Assembly: GCA_013396995.1 (NCBI GenBank)
Contig: VWZP01001424.1
Coordinates: 904,726-968,725, forward strand
Source of the DNA: Dicaeum eximium
Lineage: Eukaryota; Chordata; Aves; Passeriformes; Dicaeidae
Direction: 5' to 3'
Length of the DNA: 64,000 bases
Below are positions 62,801 through 64,000 of the stretch, one piece after another. The notes beneath the pieces were generated by a model. That model was not told the origin of the DNA, made no database searches, and saw nothing but the letters and a program-made list of their open reading frames with translations. Made by a program: the position numbers and the translations under genes. Position 1 is the stretch's first letter, and each line of letters opens with the position of its first letter.

Positions 62801-64000
62801 AAGTTTTAATTATTTTTCACGTTATTACAATACTTCAAACCAGATATTGTACATGACTGTTATGTTCATCATCACACCATCTTTCTCATCAGATTCAGTG
62901 CGTTACTAAAATTTTCATTGAATTGCCCTATAGAATAGTAGAACAGTTTCAATTCATTATTTTTTCTCTTAATTCTCCATCTCTGTCAGAGTAAAGTTTC
63001 AAGCTTGAGTTCTATCATATAATTTGTGTAATAAGCTATTTGTAAACTGGGTAGATCCTGATGCAGCTTTCTAAACCAAATGTTACATTTCTACCTGTTT
63101 CCCAGTATTTTGAAGCAGTCGCATGGAAAGCCAATTGCAACACATAGATGAGTCTTCAAAAATATGGAGGAACATTTTTGCCTTGCTAGTTCAACAGACA
63201 TTAGGACAATAATAATGCATTAGTGCAAAACCCAGGAGTGGCTTTATAAAATGGAAATTTTTATTTTGTACTCTAAGTTTGAGTGGAGTCTCAATTTTCA
63301 GACCACATGCATAGGCAAGGCTAATTCAAAAGAAGTGTCACTTTGGCACATCTATATAGTAGAAAATAATCTCAAATAAATACAAAGTTTCAACTCAAAA
63401 GCAATAATAAGGTTGGTAGTAGAATGGAGAAAGGTAAACAAATGGTATTGCATTAAAATAAAAAAAAATTAAAATTAATACTTTTTAAATTGCCAGACAC
63501 TTGGAGCAGGATTTAACTTCTTCCATAATCACTTTCTTCCTACTGATCTTTACATAAGAATGTTGTTTGACATGCCTTTAGTGTATCACACACCCACCCA
63601 CACATAAAATATGGTAATCTGATTTTACTTTGATGTATAGTTCTGTAAATTGGCATTCAAATCAAGGAGTGTGAGACTCACTAATAGTAGAATTGACTTA
63701 TGCCTATCAGTGGTATTTTACATTAATAGGAAAATCAGTATAATTGAGGCCTAATCAAAGTTAATACTCTGGTTGCTTGGCCACGTTAATACCATAATCT
63801 GGTATTTATTGCATATTCAAAAATTCCATGTATTCAGTGCAAGTAATGCAGTAATGATGGACAAATTTTTAACCAATAGATTCTGCAGTGTTGAATTATA
63901 TTAAAATAATATCTAGAGCATATGTTTTGAATTAGAGCTGATAGTTATGAATATTCTGGCTAGTGGAGAGAAGGGTGTGTTCTTCAGAAACTAAGTTGCT
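59831..64000. other. Gene-free region to window end
   Basis: AT-rich DNA with no supported gene. A small tandem repeat of 'agagaat' units lies at 61173-61214. The stretch 61270-61950 contains phrases such as 'gacacctaagtttggaagtc' that may belong to a decayed repeat I cannot name. The window ends in non-coding DNA. Confidence 0.5.
61173..61214 (+). repeat. AGAGAAT tandem repeat
   Basis: Several 'agagaat' units, interrupted once by 'gcaaaat'. It is a small simple repeat. Confidence 0.85.

Noticed and set aside
1..64000. CRISPR arrays, bacterial operons, tRNA or rRNA genes, endogenous viral genes
   Set aside because: None was seen. Composition, CR1 repeats and SLITRK1 indicate vertebrate nuclear DNA, and no frame resembles gag, pol or env.

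Overview
This window looks like low-GC nuclear DNA from a bird. Three degraded LINE copies of the CR1 (chicken repeat 1) type lie on the + strand, two of them with recognisable 3' ends. The one clear protein matches SLITRK1, a vertebrate neuronal membrane protein, almost residue for residue. A non-avian sauropsid is less likely but not excluded. I cannot name the species. Several N runs, the largest in a very GC-rich promoter region, fit a draft assembly.

Layout. Positions 1-1145 hold two adjacent CR1 copies. Positions 1146-34889 are AT-rich intergenic DNA with microsatellites, a suspicious 1-N join at 4066, a purine mirror tract at 15.7 kb, several short tandem duplications, and a few stretches that look like conserved non-coding elements. 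Positions 34890-35660 hold the longest CR1 copy, whose 3' junction has been tandemly duplicated. Positions 35771-45950 are again gene-free. From about 45.95 kb the sequence becomes less repetitive and more CpG-rich, leading to a GC-rich island (about 47180-47650) interrupted by a 239-base gap. The SLITRK1 coding sequence follows at 47777-49855 in one exon. Its 3'UTR probably runs at least to about 51 kb, and an isolated CpG cluster lies at about 51.54 kb. Positions 51.8-64 kb are gene-free, with simple repeats and one possible unnamed dispersed repeat seen twice.

SLITRK1 is the only protein gene I can support. The other open frames are short, low-complexity, or lie in repeats, and none resembles a family I know. 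The most informative regulatory structure is a cluster of small upstream ORFs packed into the 92 bases before the SLITRK1 ATG. One of them has a strong start context, and another ends two bases before the main start. I found no tRNA, rRNA, CRISPR array or DNA-transposon terminal repeats, and no convincing new multi-gene system. Conservation calls are judgements from sequence texture and need alignment to confirm. Comparisons with human SLITRK1 are from memory.
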